Both the position numbers and the translations under genes were made by a program. This document shows positions 11,924 through 23,300 of a stretch of 64,000 nt of DNA, piece after piece. Source of the DNA: Marthasterias glacialis (taxonomy: Eukaryota > Echinodermata > Asteroidea > Forcipulatida > Asteriidae); NCBI GenBank assembly GCA_911728455.2, contig OU452229.1, forward strand, positions 315,001-379,000, in the 5' to 3' direction. The notes beneath the pieces are model-generated. The model worked only from the letters and a program-made list of their open reading frames with translations, did not search any database and was not told where the DNA came from. Numbering within the stretch: the first letter of the stretch is position 1; each line of letters opens with the position of its first letter.

Positions 11924-14900
11924 ATGGGCTGGAAGACGTTAGTTGTCATGGCAGTGGCTGTCTACATTGCATACCAGAGTGTAGACAAGTTTGACCCAGG
12001 TATGCCAACGTTATTGTATAGGACATTACTCAATTATTGTCATTTATGTTTTCGCCCTAAATCAGTATCACGCGTGTCTGGAAGATGGAATGCCTTATCA
12101 GAGTTGTGATAAGTGCAACACCCCCATTTCACGGTGCACATGCATTTGAATTTTTCTTTTTTTATGAAATATTGAAACATTTTGACAGGCTTAGGGTTCA
12201 ACTGTCTTTTGGTTTTAGTATTCTAAATTAACAGCTTGTACCTATTGTTATTATACCACGTGACCACAACACACTCTTGAAGGTTATTATTTGGTTTTGG
12301 CAGAATCATTTTTATGTTGAATTTGAGGGACTATTGATGTTATGGTTAATATCAAACATGTCCAATATTGTCTGTAAGTAAAGGCATTGTGGGATTAGTT
12401 TGATCCTACTAAATCTGTGTTTACGTCTAGCAATCCGGATAAGGGAGCTCATTGATAATGAATTCTAAGCCGTAGCCACCCGTACGTTGTTACGCCAAGG
12501 CGTGTAGACGTCGTGTGTTAATACGTGGGATTATTTTGCCTATTCAGTAGTCAAACCGCAGGTTGGGAGTAAGGTGCACCCAATCAAGAGAAAAATAAAT
12601 CAAGTCAACACACGTTCCCCGGTCTTTCCCCCTCTCGGATGATGTGTACCCCCCCCCCCCTATCCGGACATTATGGAAATAACCTGCAGTTAATACAAAG
12701 TTAATTAATTTGCTGATTTTTGTTTCCCGGCTGTTTAACCATCCTTCGTGTAAATAAAACGTAGATACTGGCGAGGAAAATAGGTTTTTTTTCATACTAA
12801 CAATCTGTTGTCCTTGACGGTATTGATACAGTGAGTTTCGACATGTTTTGCAGAAATTGGTACATTGCTCGGTAATTGCGCCATTTTGAAAGCAGCCGAA
12901 TCCATTCTCATGTATTTGGGGGTGTTTTAGTTTAAAAGAATTTCATGTTCGAAACTTGAATGTAATTTCAGTTACTTTTAACAGACATTGTTTTTGCGTT
13001 CCCAGGTAAGATACTGTTTAGCCTTTGAACTTTGGCTGATCTGGTTTTGTTTGGGTGCTATAAATAAACCCTTGAAAAGATTAGAATACTGATTCATTGC
13101 GTGAGTATTTTTATGCTTCAGTAATTGATGGACTTTGAAAAACAAACTTGATTATCGTCTGTCGATATCCCTTGTTGGCGGATAGATTGGAGGAGAATAT
13201 CGGACTAAAATTCCTTTAATAGGATTTGTAATTTTGTCGAAACAAGTTTAATCATTTTAGTCCGATTATAAATTTCATACAGTATCAATCCTCAAGAGAT
13301 ATATTTCCGTCGATGTCTGGTCTGGATAAGCATTTGGAGACCACTGAATTCACTGTAGCGCGAGCAAATTAAGCACGTGTAATGAGCGCGCACGAAGTCA
13401 CTTTGGAAAAAGTAACAAACAATTCACTTTGAGTTCATATGAATTTATTAAAAATAAAAAAAAATAAAAAAAAAAATGTTGGACAAAATAAGAAAAGAAA
13501 AAGGACTTCAACGGAACATCCAACGGGCATTCACACTTGCTAAACAATTTAGTACGATGCACTGCACCTCGCAGTGATTAAACATGTTAAAGACACAAAT
13601 GTCACAACGGTATAAGTTAAAACTAGGCTCAACGATTTATATCAAAAGTTTACATGAGTTGTTTAAATGATAAAGCTGCCTGACACTTAAGAAGTACATG
13701 TACATGAATCGTGTCTTTTTAAATGGATAGGAAATCCACAGTAAAATGCAATTGATCACAAGTGAAAACAGTCATATTGTGCGTAATATTTAACAATTTG
13801 ATACGACACAATATGAAATAAGCCGTGATTCCTCGGTCCTAGCTTTCTATTTTGTCACTTCAGGAATGCCGGGGGCATTTCGACTTAGCTAAAACTACCG
13901 ATTGTGTCCGGCATATCCTTCAAAGATACTGCGTGAAGAAACAGTATGACCGCTGAATGAAACCCTGGCCTCTTGCTGGACCCTGTTTTCAACGCGGGAA
14001 GGATACGGTCCTACTGATGGCTGATAAATGGCGGCAACAGCCAATAACCGCTCTCTCTCACAGCTGTCAAACAAAATGACAAACCGTTCACAAAAGACTC
14101 CATACCAATTTTTGTCCACGCGAATATTAGATCTCTTATAGGTTTAGGTGATTTTCCTCGCGGTGAAATAAAAATATCTAGCAAGACATGTATGTGGGTG
14201 TTTTACTGTGAAGTGAGGGATGTTTGACGAAGGAAACGCCTTGGTGACAAGTATTTCATTAAGGAGACTTTGGAGGTTAATAGCAGTTTATTTATTGCAC
14301 CAATAGTGAATTAAACTATGTTTTTCTTTGTGTTCCCATTAACAAGATTCTCTAAAAGACAAACGAATTGTCATAACTGGAGCTAGTTCCGGCATTGGGG
14401 AACAGATGGCATATCACTACGCCAGGTTCGGTGCACGGATACTTATCACAGCAAGGAGAGTTAAACTTCTCAAACAGGTTTGAGTAACTACAAAAAGTAG
14501 TCTTCTTTTTCTACCTTTGTACGTTGCTCGTCACAATGACATTTGAAAATAAGAGCATAAAAATAGCACACTGATAAAGTAGAAAAGGGCACACGGCAGA
14601 CGTTGAGACGATCTTGATGACTAGACAAGTGACAAGTTGGACAAACTCCAAACTCTTTGAAGTTCATCAAATTAACGAAAATAAAGACTGATCTGTTGTA
14701 TAAAACACAAAACAGCTGTAAACAACCTCCCATTTCGTTGTAATGACAAGGTCTGTTTTTAGCCTTTTTAAGAAACTGAGTTTAAAACGCGAGTATCAAA
14801 CACTAAAACTACCTGTAACTCTTCTAAAACTACCTGTAAATATTTCCTATACCAAGTGGGTATCACAGCCGGGTGTTCATAGGCCATTTTACGGCCTAGT

Positions 14901-17900
14901 TTTTGAGACGGCAGTAAATCATCACTTTTGGTCTGTCATTTAGTTCAAATCGATCAGCAATTAGATTACAATGTCTGAAGTACATTATGGTCACATTTTC
15001 TTCAAAGGAGAGCATTTTTATAGGAGGTGCAAACATTGTAAATGGTGGTTTGCACCATAAATATTATTTTAAAAATGAACTTCATTTAATTACAGTTTCG
15101 TTGAATAAAAATGTACAAAGGTGTCTTACAATTATTAACCGGGCTTCACTGAAACAAAAAAAGGAGATTTATTTGTTGAGCACGACTATAAATGGCGCTT
15201 CGTCATCAAGTGGGCGAGTGCACCTCACATAGCGTGTTTAGTTAATACTTGCTTAGATAATCAGCTCATTACACCTGTGTCCTTAGGGAATTTAATATAG
15301 AATTTAATTGCATAGGCACTTGACGTGGGTACTGCGAATTGAAGTTCATTGCCACTACTTAATGGCTAATGACAAGAGTGTAAAACCATTGCCTCACTGC
15401 TACACCGCTTGAGGTTAACAGACTAAAAACCAATAAATGGTGTATTGTATGATTTACATCTATGAATTGTTTAATACAGAAATTAATGCAGCTCGTTCTT
15501 TAAGATGCTAGGTCCGTTTTGACCCCAAAACACAGATTTGAATTTTAAGTATATTTTTCAAGAATCAGCAATGCAGCAATGAGTGGAAACTTGTCACAAT
15601 TTCTTCGCATAATGGCACAATGATATGCCTAATAGAATTGTTGTTCTGCTTGCAAGGCATCACTGTTGACATCGGAATATAAAAACACAAACCACATTAA
15701 AGGCATTGCATACGTTTGGTAATGACTCTGAAAATTTTTGGCAATAAAAACTTACTTGGTAAGAGGTACAGCAGCTTTGGATAGTATAAATGCATTTTGA
15801 GAAACGTTTCACTTCGAAGTACTGCAGTTATGGAGAAATATATCACTTTTTATCACCCAAAAATTTGAATCTGAGAAGCGTTATGGCCGTAACGCTTCTC
15901 AGAATGTGTATTCCAATGACGGATACTTCTTCTGCGTGAACACAACCGCTCCAGATTTTTGGTGATATCTGAAAAACGCTGCCACCTTTTGAAATGAAAT
16001 TTACACAGGTTAGTTTTATGGTATATATCTACAATTATATAGCATTAAGGCAAACGTACGGTTCAAAAAACCAAAGGTATACTTTGCCTTTAAAGCATAA
16101 TAACCATGCACAACGTTTTGATAAGACTTGTACTAGTTACTCCGGGGTGCATACCGATGAACTCTAATTTTGAAAGAATCTATACTTCAAAACATCCCAT
16201 GTAATGTCTTTGTTCAATTAGTAATTTGTATACACATTCTTCTGTTTTGAGGTTGTGGCGCGGTGTACGGAGCTAGGAGCGGCAGATGTGTCGTATATCC
16301 CCCTAGATATGTCCAAACATGAAGATTCTAAGACCCTCGTTGACGAGGCTAAGAGGAGATTGGGTGGACTCGATCATCTCATCCTAAATCACATCATCAA
16401 TAATTCCCCGGGGTTCTGGAAAGGAGACTACGACTACGTGCTTAATAAGGTTAGGCAAGTTATATTACTCCGTGAAGGAAGAAAGTAAGTCCTCAGAAAC
16501 CATTATATCAATATCTGCAGTGACATAATAATACTATAAAGAAGTCGCGTCACTGCAGAAAGTCGTACACTCAGTTTGGTGGAATAGTTGTATCTTGTAC
16601 TTTTGAAAACGCTTAATTTGATCCAGGAATTTTTAACAAAAATACGACCTTAATAGCAGCATCATCATCAGCAGTAGCAACATTTTCAACAACAACAGCA
16701 ACATCAATAGTAAAAGCAGAAGAAACAGCAGCAGAAACAACAGCAGCAACAGCAATGTCAACCGCAACAACTCCAACAGCAGCGACAACAGCAACAACTT
16801 CAACAACAGCGACAACAGAAACAGCAGCAACAACAGTAATGATCAGTGACAGCAACGACAGCAGCAACAACAGCGACAACAGCGACAGCAGCGACAGCAG
16901 CAGCAGCAGCGACAGCAGAAACAGCAACAACAGTAATGATCAATGACAGTAGCAACAGCAGCAACAGCAGCAACAGTAGCAGTACCAGAAGAGACAGCAG
17001 CAACAACAGTATGACCAGCGACAGCAGCGACTGCAGCAACTGCAGCAACAGCAGCGACAGCAGCAACAGCAGCAGCAACAACAGCTGCGACAGCAGCAAC
17101 ACCAGCAGAGGCAGCAGCAACAACAGTAGTGATCAGCGACTGCAGTAACAGCAGCTGCAGCAACAGCAGCGACAGCAACGACAGCAGCAACAGCAGTGAA
17201 ATCAGCGACAGTAGCAACAGTAGCGACAACAACAACAGAAGCAACAGCAATGACAGCAGTAACATCAGTGACAGGAGGACCAGCAGCAACAGCGACAGCA
17301 GCAGCAAACCTCATTTAACACGACCTCGTTGCACCAACGCGAAGATGTGCTTTTGTACTAAATAAAAGCTTGAAATTGGCCCACAAGGCAGAGGGATTTA
17401 ATGACAGTCAACATACCAAACGGCCCAAGGAAAACTGTAAAACCAGTTAAGAGGACTGGATCAATTAAGACAAGATTGAGTAGTACAGATGTCGTGGAAG
17501 AAGCAGTGGTCAGGGTGTGGCTACTCGAATATAAATGAACTTAAGATGTCCACGGTTGACAAGTTCAACGTTAGGGAGTGGTCATCGTCGTTAACAATAT
17601 AATGCATCATTGTCATTGAAGATTTCGTTCGTTCCAATCATGTTGCTATCAATGCAGACATCATACAACCCACATGTGGGCAATCAAATGTTTTCGAGAA
17701 AACGGCGAGTAATGCCTGTTTGTGTGAGAGTTGGGTGCGTTTTTGTTTTTATAAGTCACGTTGTCGAAATATTTTTGAGTTAACTAAGTTGGTATTGCAT
17801 TGCATCAAGTTCAATCAAGTAATGTCCAGGAATAAAGCTTGTGCACTCACAACATCACCACAGCTGTGCCATCAATGCTTTAATATTAGGAAGTTCAAAG

Positions 17901-19060
17901 GGTATGGTACGAACTGCTACAAGATTAACGGACACTTTTGAATTTTAACAAATATGTTTCGTAATCATTAGTATTGCAATGTACGTCATCTTTTTGCATT
18001 TCATACAGACGATGGAAATTAACTTCCATGCTTATGTAAGAATAGCTACGTACGCATTACCAATGCTTACGGAGAGTGGCGGTCATATTGGAGTAGTGTC
18101 GTCTGCTGCAGGTAAGAAAAAGTAAACAAAAATTCGTTGACAACCCTTTTCATTGAAACATGATTCTCAGCCTACAGAAAACGGATGTTTTGAGGATTGA
18201 TAATCAGTCCATACGCATACTGTCAGACCTCTTGGGTCAGAATTTACACAACGGAGGATCCTGGACCCACTTATTGGGCAACGGGCATATCTTTATTTAT
18301 TGTCTTTTACCAGGGTATTAACCCGTTCACATACAATGTGGTCTCCCACGGGGCCCTGAGAAAAACAATGACAGAAAGATATATTCTACTCGTTTGGTAG
18401 ACAACCCCCATTACTAATGCTTTGCTTTCTTTCTCAGGGAAAGTTGGACTACCGTTTGTTGCTGTTTACTCAGCTTCAAAATTTGCTCTACACGGTTTCT
18501 TCGATTCACTAAGGCAGGAATTGCAACTACAGAAAATCAACGTATCGGTTTCTACATTCGTGCTTGGTAAAAACAAAAACAAAAACCCGTAGTTTTGATA
18601 TTTTCCCCAAAAAATAAATATATATACAAACCAATGGGTTATGTTACCAATGAATCGCTGTAGGCTTTTATCGACTCGTGAAATTGGTAAGAATTAAGAA
18701 TTGTAAATCAACGAGTCGGTGCATCTAAAACTTATGTCACCGCAAGTCATAAAAAGTTCTCTTTAAGTTTTGATTTGCTATAAAGAAAGCATTTTGTTTT
18801 TATTTTTAGGGGGAATTAACACCACGAGTGCAACTGCAGAGAAGTCAGTTTTTGATAGGTCCGTGTTTGCCGCCTCGCCGTCCGACACTGCCCTGCGTAT
18901 CGTCAGCGGAACCACGAACCGTGAAAGAGAGGTATACTACCCACGAGGTGGTTACGTTATCGGGCTGCTGAGGGACATTGCTCCATCGTTTTTGGAATGG
19001 ATGAACAGTTTCGCTCTGGATCAGGATTATGTACAAGAACTTTTGAAAAAAACTACATAG
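11924..19060 (+). CDS. 11-beta-hydroxysteroid dehydrogenase 1-like short-chain dehydrogenase
   Basis: Six coding exons join in phase: 11924-11999, 14347-14477, 16252-16449, 18009-18111, 18438-18566 and 18810-19060, giving 295 aa (human HSD11B1 has 292). Residues 1-25 carry an N-terminal membrane anchor (TLVVMAVAVYIAY), as in the ER-anchored family. The Rossmann cofactor motif TGASSGIG is at 36-43. The family-specific NHI, in place of the usual SDR NNAG, is at 115-117 within LILNHI. The catalytic serine is S167 (VSSAAG), and Y180 and K184 lie in YSASK; the 13-residue Ser-Tyr spacing matches the human enzyme. EVYYPRG near the C-terminus also fits HSD11B1. Family knowledge suggests NADP(H)-dependent oxidoreduction of a steroid or related carbonyl in the ER; the substrate here is unknown. 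The acceptor of exon 2 is AAG, which is weak but forced by homology. HSD11B1 and HSD11B1L are both possible orthologues, so I leave the symbol empty. Confidence 0.92.
15640..16095. repeat. interspersed repeat with a central perfect hairpin
   Basis: Intronic segment running from an ATTAAAGGCATTGCATACG-like left end to a TATACTTTGCCTTTAAAGC right end. At its centre, 15872-15903, is a perfect 13-bp inverted repeat, CTGAGAAGCGTTA and TAACGCTTCTCAG, with a 6-base loop. The AAAGGCA ... TGCCTTT termini and central hairpin resemble the repeat copies at 42255-42570 and 48690-48952 in general plan. I cannot align them here. Confidence 0.5.
16655..17310. repeat. 650-bp CAG/CAA-rich microsatellite in an intron
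   Basis: A nearly continuous run of CAG, CAA, GCG and GAC triplets fills part of intron 3 of the dehydrogenase gene. Interruptions such as CAGTAATGATCAGTGACAGC recur near 16836, 16931 and 17125, so the array also has a loose higher-order unit. Open frames on both strands (poly Ser/Asn/Thr, poly Leu/Val) follow from the repeat, since triplet arrays lack stops in several frames. The segment lies between exons 16252-16449 and 18009-18111. Confidence 0.93.
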
Positions 19061-20385
19061 ATTAATAATAAAAAATCAGTCTTCAATTGAAGTACACTTC
19101 AAGTTAGCAGACTTCCGCTGTAAAAAGGAGGGTCGGTTTAACTTTTGCTGGACTTTCGTCCAAATTAAATTGGAAATTGGTTTTGGTGCTGGAATATAAA
19201 TCTTTGTTTCGCAAAGTGGTAGTCATGAAAAGTCTGGGCTGTCCGTAACTTGAATTTTAATGTGGAGAACTGAAAAAAGAGAAAAAAAGGAAATCTCTTC
19301 CATTTTATCCTGCTTCGAGGCTGTGTGAAAAGTAAAATACTTAGCTTAATAATGGCAATAATGTATTGAATCAACAGTGACAACCATGCCGAGCAGTGTG
19401 GCAATTTTGAACTGTGGGTTACACCATACATACCAGCACAAAGGAAACTAACTGCACTTAAAAACAATAATAATATAGTAATAATAACAAAAACTAAGAA
19501 ATTAAGAACTTATAAAAAGGTATTGGCAAAAAGAAATGTTTGCTAAAAATAATAATAAACAGAAAAATGAAATTACTTTCTAATTTCTTTTGTTTTCTTC
19601 TTCTGATTAGCATTAATAATTTTTTAAAGAACTGAGGTACATGGAATATTGACAAGTTATTCAGTTCTGCCTATTTTATCAGAATTAGAACCGAGGAAAG
19701 TGGAAGACTGTAGTGGAGTCTGTTACTGCCTTTTTGCAATTGAAAGGGTGAAAGACCTTCATTCAAGAGACGTAGTTTATAATGGCAAATGTTAGTTAAA
19801 CAAACCAAAAACTTAAAAATACCAACTTAACAATCCCTAAACAGTCATCAAAACGCAAACAAGGTCCACGACTATATTTCGATAACAGATACACACCCAT
19901 AACGTGTCCTTTCTTCACATCAAAACAACCCAGAATAATCTCCAAGAAGTTGGGTGTGGTCGGGCATTGTATTTAAATACGGTAACTCCCCTCTAGTGCC
20001 CGGAAACAAACCATCAGAAAGTTCCGATGAAGAAACAATACACTCGCAAATAAATTGACTGACCCTTTACCACCGACCGACCGACTACTTAACTGCTGTC
20101 TGGTCGGGGTAAACGGCCCCACCCAGTCCCATTCGAAATTCAACGTCCGATTGATAATCTCCCGTGTCATGAGCCACATCCTTTTCCTTCAGTACAATGG
20201 TTGACAGAAAATGGTATCGCTAAACCCGCTGTCATTTCAGTCGTTTCAGCGAATTGGGATGGACCCAAAGAGACGCATGACACACTAATTGTACATCTCT
20301 CTTCCACACAGTTTCCCAAGATTATCTATCACTTTTTAATAGAATTTAGTTCCAATCGCGTTTTGGAGTTTCTGAAAACACGAAA
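19061..20385. other. spacer between dehydrogenase and receptor genes
   Basis: An AATAAA lies at 19067-19072, only seven bases after the stop codon; a more distal signal may be used instead. The remaining 1.3 kb contains AT-rich sequence with AATAAT runs near 19465-19560. It must hold the promoter of the receptor gene, but I see no clear TATA or initiator. No coding exon is supported. Confidence 0.45.
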
Positions 20386-23300
20386 ATGAACGTCAAATTT
20401 CTTCTGGTGTCAATTGTTTCGTCATTGCTTTGTCAGTGCAGCTCGGGTGATACAACAAGTCTTGACATCAGAGGCCGTAATGTCTGCCAAATTGCAAAAA
20501 GGTGAGCTATTGCAAGTTTTGATTTGTTATATTAAAAAGGGACATTTTGTGCACTGTGTGCTTTGTGTATGACCAAAAACAGAAGATCTTAAACGTTCGG
20601 AAATCCGGACTATGGACTCAAGATTGTTTGTTTTTAATGGTTTTTTTTATGTGGCTAAAACTGAAATATACTTGAACTATAAACATTAAAAAAAGAAATC
20701 AAAAACAAAATCGGAAAACACCCCCCAAAAACTAGCCAGCAAGCAAGCAAACAAACAAACAAACAAACAACAAAAAACAGTGATGCAATCAAGGCTGTCC
20801 ATGTGGTAGCTTTGATATCAAAATTGGGCGCAGTTTTAAGATTTAGTCTGGTAACCAGACGGAGGAATGAGAAATGTTGCGACCGTTACCAGATCTGTTT
20901 TTGTAAAGCGTACCGCTGCGTCCGAATCAAGCCACTCCAGCTACGGCTATAGCCATTGACTACAACGACAACGTTTAAGACAATTTTGAACCATTATTTT
21001 CAACCCAGTTTTGTTCGACAAACCATTGTGTCCGGCCCAATGTGTCCGACAAACCATTATGTCCGACCGTCCCGTCGGACACAATGGGCCAGACATAATG
21101 GTTGAAAATTGTCGTCGTACATAATAGTCTACGTCCGACATAATGGTGCGTAACAATGGTGCGTAACAAAATGTCGCAGTTTTGTTGACTGTTACTGAAA
21201 TACTTCGAATTGTAGATTTTAGCCCCTTGGTTTGCTTGCTAACATTTTGTACAGAGTATGGTACGCATAGCGTCTGTGTACTGATATTCTCCATTTAAAC
21301 AAGGGCATTCTAGCTTGTGAGCTTGTGTGTTAATCTGTACACATAACTACGCATTCGAGGGAATTGCAACCGAGGTAAATTTAAACCTCATGGGGGTTAG
21401 TAAATTAAAAAGTATTCCCTCATATGCAGCCCTCATAAATGATTCACTGAATAACCACATCCTTAATAGAGATCTTGTTTCATGACATTATGATTTCTCG
21501 ACCTGATTAGTTTCTTAACATGACTTTTTGAGAAGTCTTTTATTCGTGCATGCAAATATTCAATTCCAGCTTCAAGTTGCCAAACCCCCAAAGGAAATAT
21601 CAAATTAGGTTAGGCTTTCCAAAAAATGAAAACCACAAGACAAATGAACTTTCTAAAGAATAAAAATTTAACTGGAACTAACGGCCTATGTATTTTCAGT
21701 TTGGGAGAGGTTTTTTCAAGGGTCAGCGAACAGAATAGTATGATTAAATTGAGTATCTTGGGACTTGACAATAATAGTTATTACGACATTGACTTGAACA
21801 GGGGCGGATCCAGGATTTTCAGAAAAGGGGGTGCTTAAACTTTGAGGGCTAGTTTCCAAGTTGACAAATTTAAGGAATCATGTGGTTATTTTAAGATTTA
21901 AAGTGTTGATCACGGCGTGGGGTCCAGCGGGCCCTGAACCACACACAGTGATCAACTTATAACAACAGCAGGATTTCTTAAAATGTTCAACTTGGAAATT
22001 TGCCCTCAAAGTTTGAGCACCCCTTTCGGGAACTTTTTGCAACATCAGATTCTCTTTGGTACAATCTAGGACTCTTCAGAAGCGGTTTACACACTATGTT
22101 GTACTTATTTTGAAATTAAGAATTGGATCAATTTGCCCACCCAAGAATCCGCCACTGTTAAAAAAGGGTGGCCCTTCTTGCAGAGTTACCAAGGTGTTGA
22201 ACAAAATGGGACAAGTTTGACGCAACCAAGCCACCTAACCTAGACATGAACCATGACGTTAACAGCAGATAGGAAGTAGCAATGGTCGTGCTTTTCTATA
22301 CTAGAGGCGATAAAATCTCAAGTCCATGGTCAAGCAATATCCAGGCCCGTCACTCATGTCATGTCCATCCGCAATAATTAGCATAAATGTAAACGTTTAA
22401 TTAGTCTGAATTAACTCCAATTAATCAATTATTTAACTCGTCCAGCGTGTCAATATAAGTTCAATGACCTTTGTAGATCTGCCTTTGAAATTTGAGAACT
22501 TGAGGATGTTTTGGGTAATTACCCAATCCACTCCAATTTCATTCAATTCAACTCAATTTCAATACTCTCCGTACCAATAAACCATTCAATCGACAACCCA
22601 ATCAAATTAAGACCTATTAAGTCCAGCCCCATCCATTTCAGACAGTTCAGTACAATCTAAACCAATCTAGCCAGAGCAGCACCGATTCTGTAAAGCACCC
22701 TTTTCCGTGGGAATTCCTAGCAAGACACCCGTATCATCCCGAGCCATCTTGATCCGATTCCCTGTGCGCATTTATAAATAACTAACTCCATAGATAGTGC
22801 TCACGATCTTACACATCTGGAACCATACTTTTCCCCCATTTTGTTCGGTAGGGATGGGGCGGGGAGATGGCGGCGCCCTTGCAAGAAATTGAACTGCGTC
22901 TAATATACTATTACAATTTATACTCAGATCTGCCGTTGACTCTCGATAATATTTTGACAGGAAAAGACCAACAAACTGTATTCCAAATCTGCTGAGTCCA
23001 GACTCATAAATTATGGTAGTGACTGGGCGTCTTGATCATTTTGACTATGGGTCTGGCATGGATTTTGTGTCAACGTGTGGTGAGAATTACGCTGGGTCAT
23101 TGGCTTACTTGCGGTGCGGAAAAATAAGTCTGGTCCACTAAGAAAATAATCTGAGATCTTTTTTTGGAGATTCTGTGTACCTATGACATGGATTACGGGC
23201 CAGACTAACTGGGATGAGGGTCTGATGTCCCACGGGGACCAGTTCTGGGCAGTGGCGTAAATAAGGGGGGGGGGTGCACGTGCCCCCAAGTCTGTGCCCC

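Noticed and set aside
16613-17365. Long open frames of poly-Leu/Val/Ala (minus) and poly-Ser/Asn/Thr (plus)
   Set aside because: They are created by the CAG/CAA triplet array, which lacks stops in several frames; the segment is intronic in the dehydrogenase gene.
11924-19060. Alternative call as 3-ketodihydrosphingosine reductase or DHRS7-type SDR
   Set aside because: The NHI motif within LILNHI, the 295-residue length, the N-terminal anchor and the GKV...YSASKFAL context fit the HSD11B1 group better.
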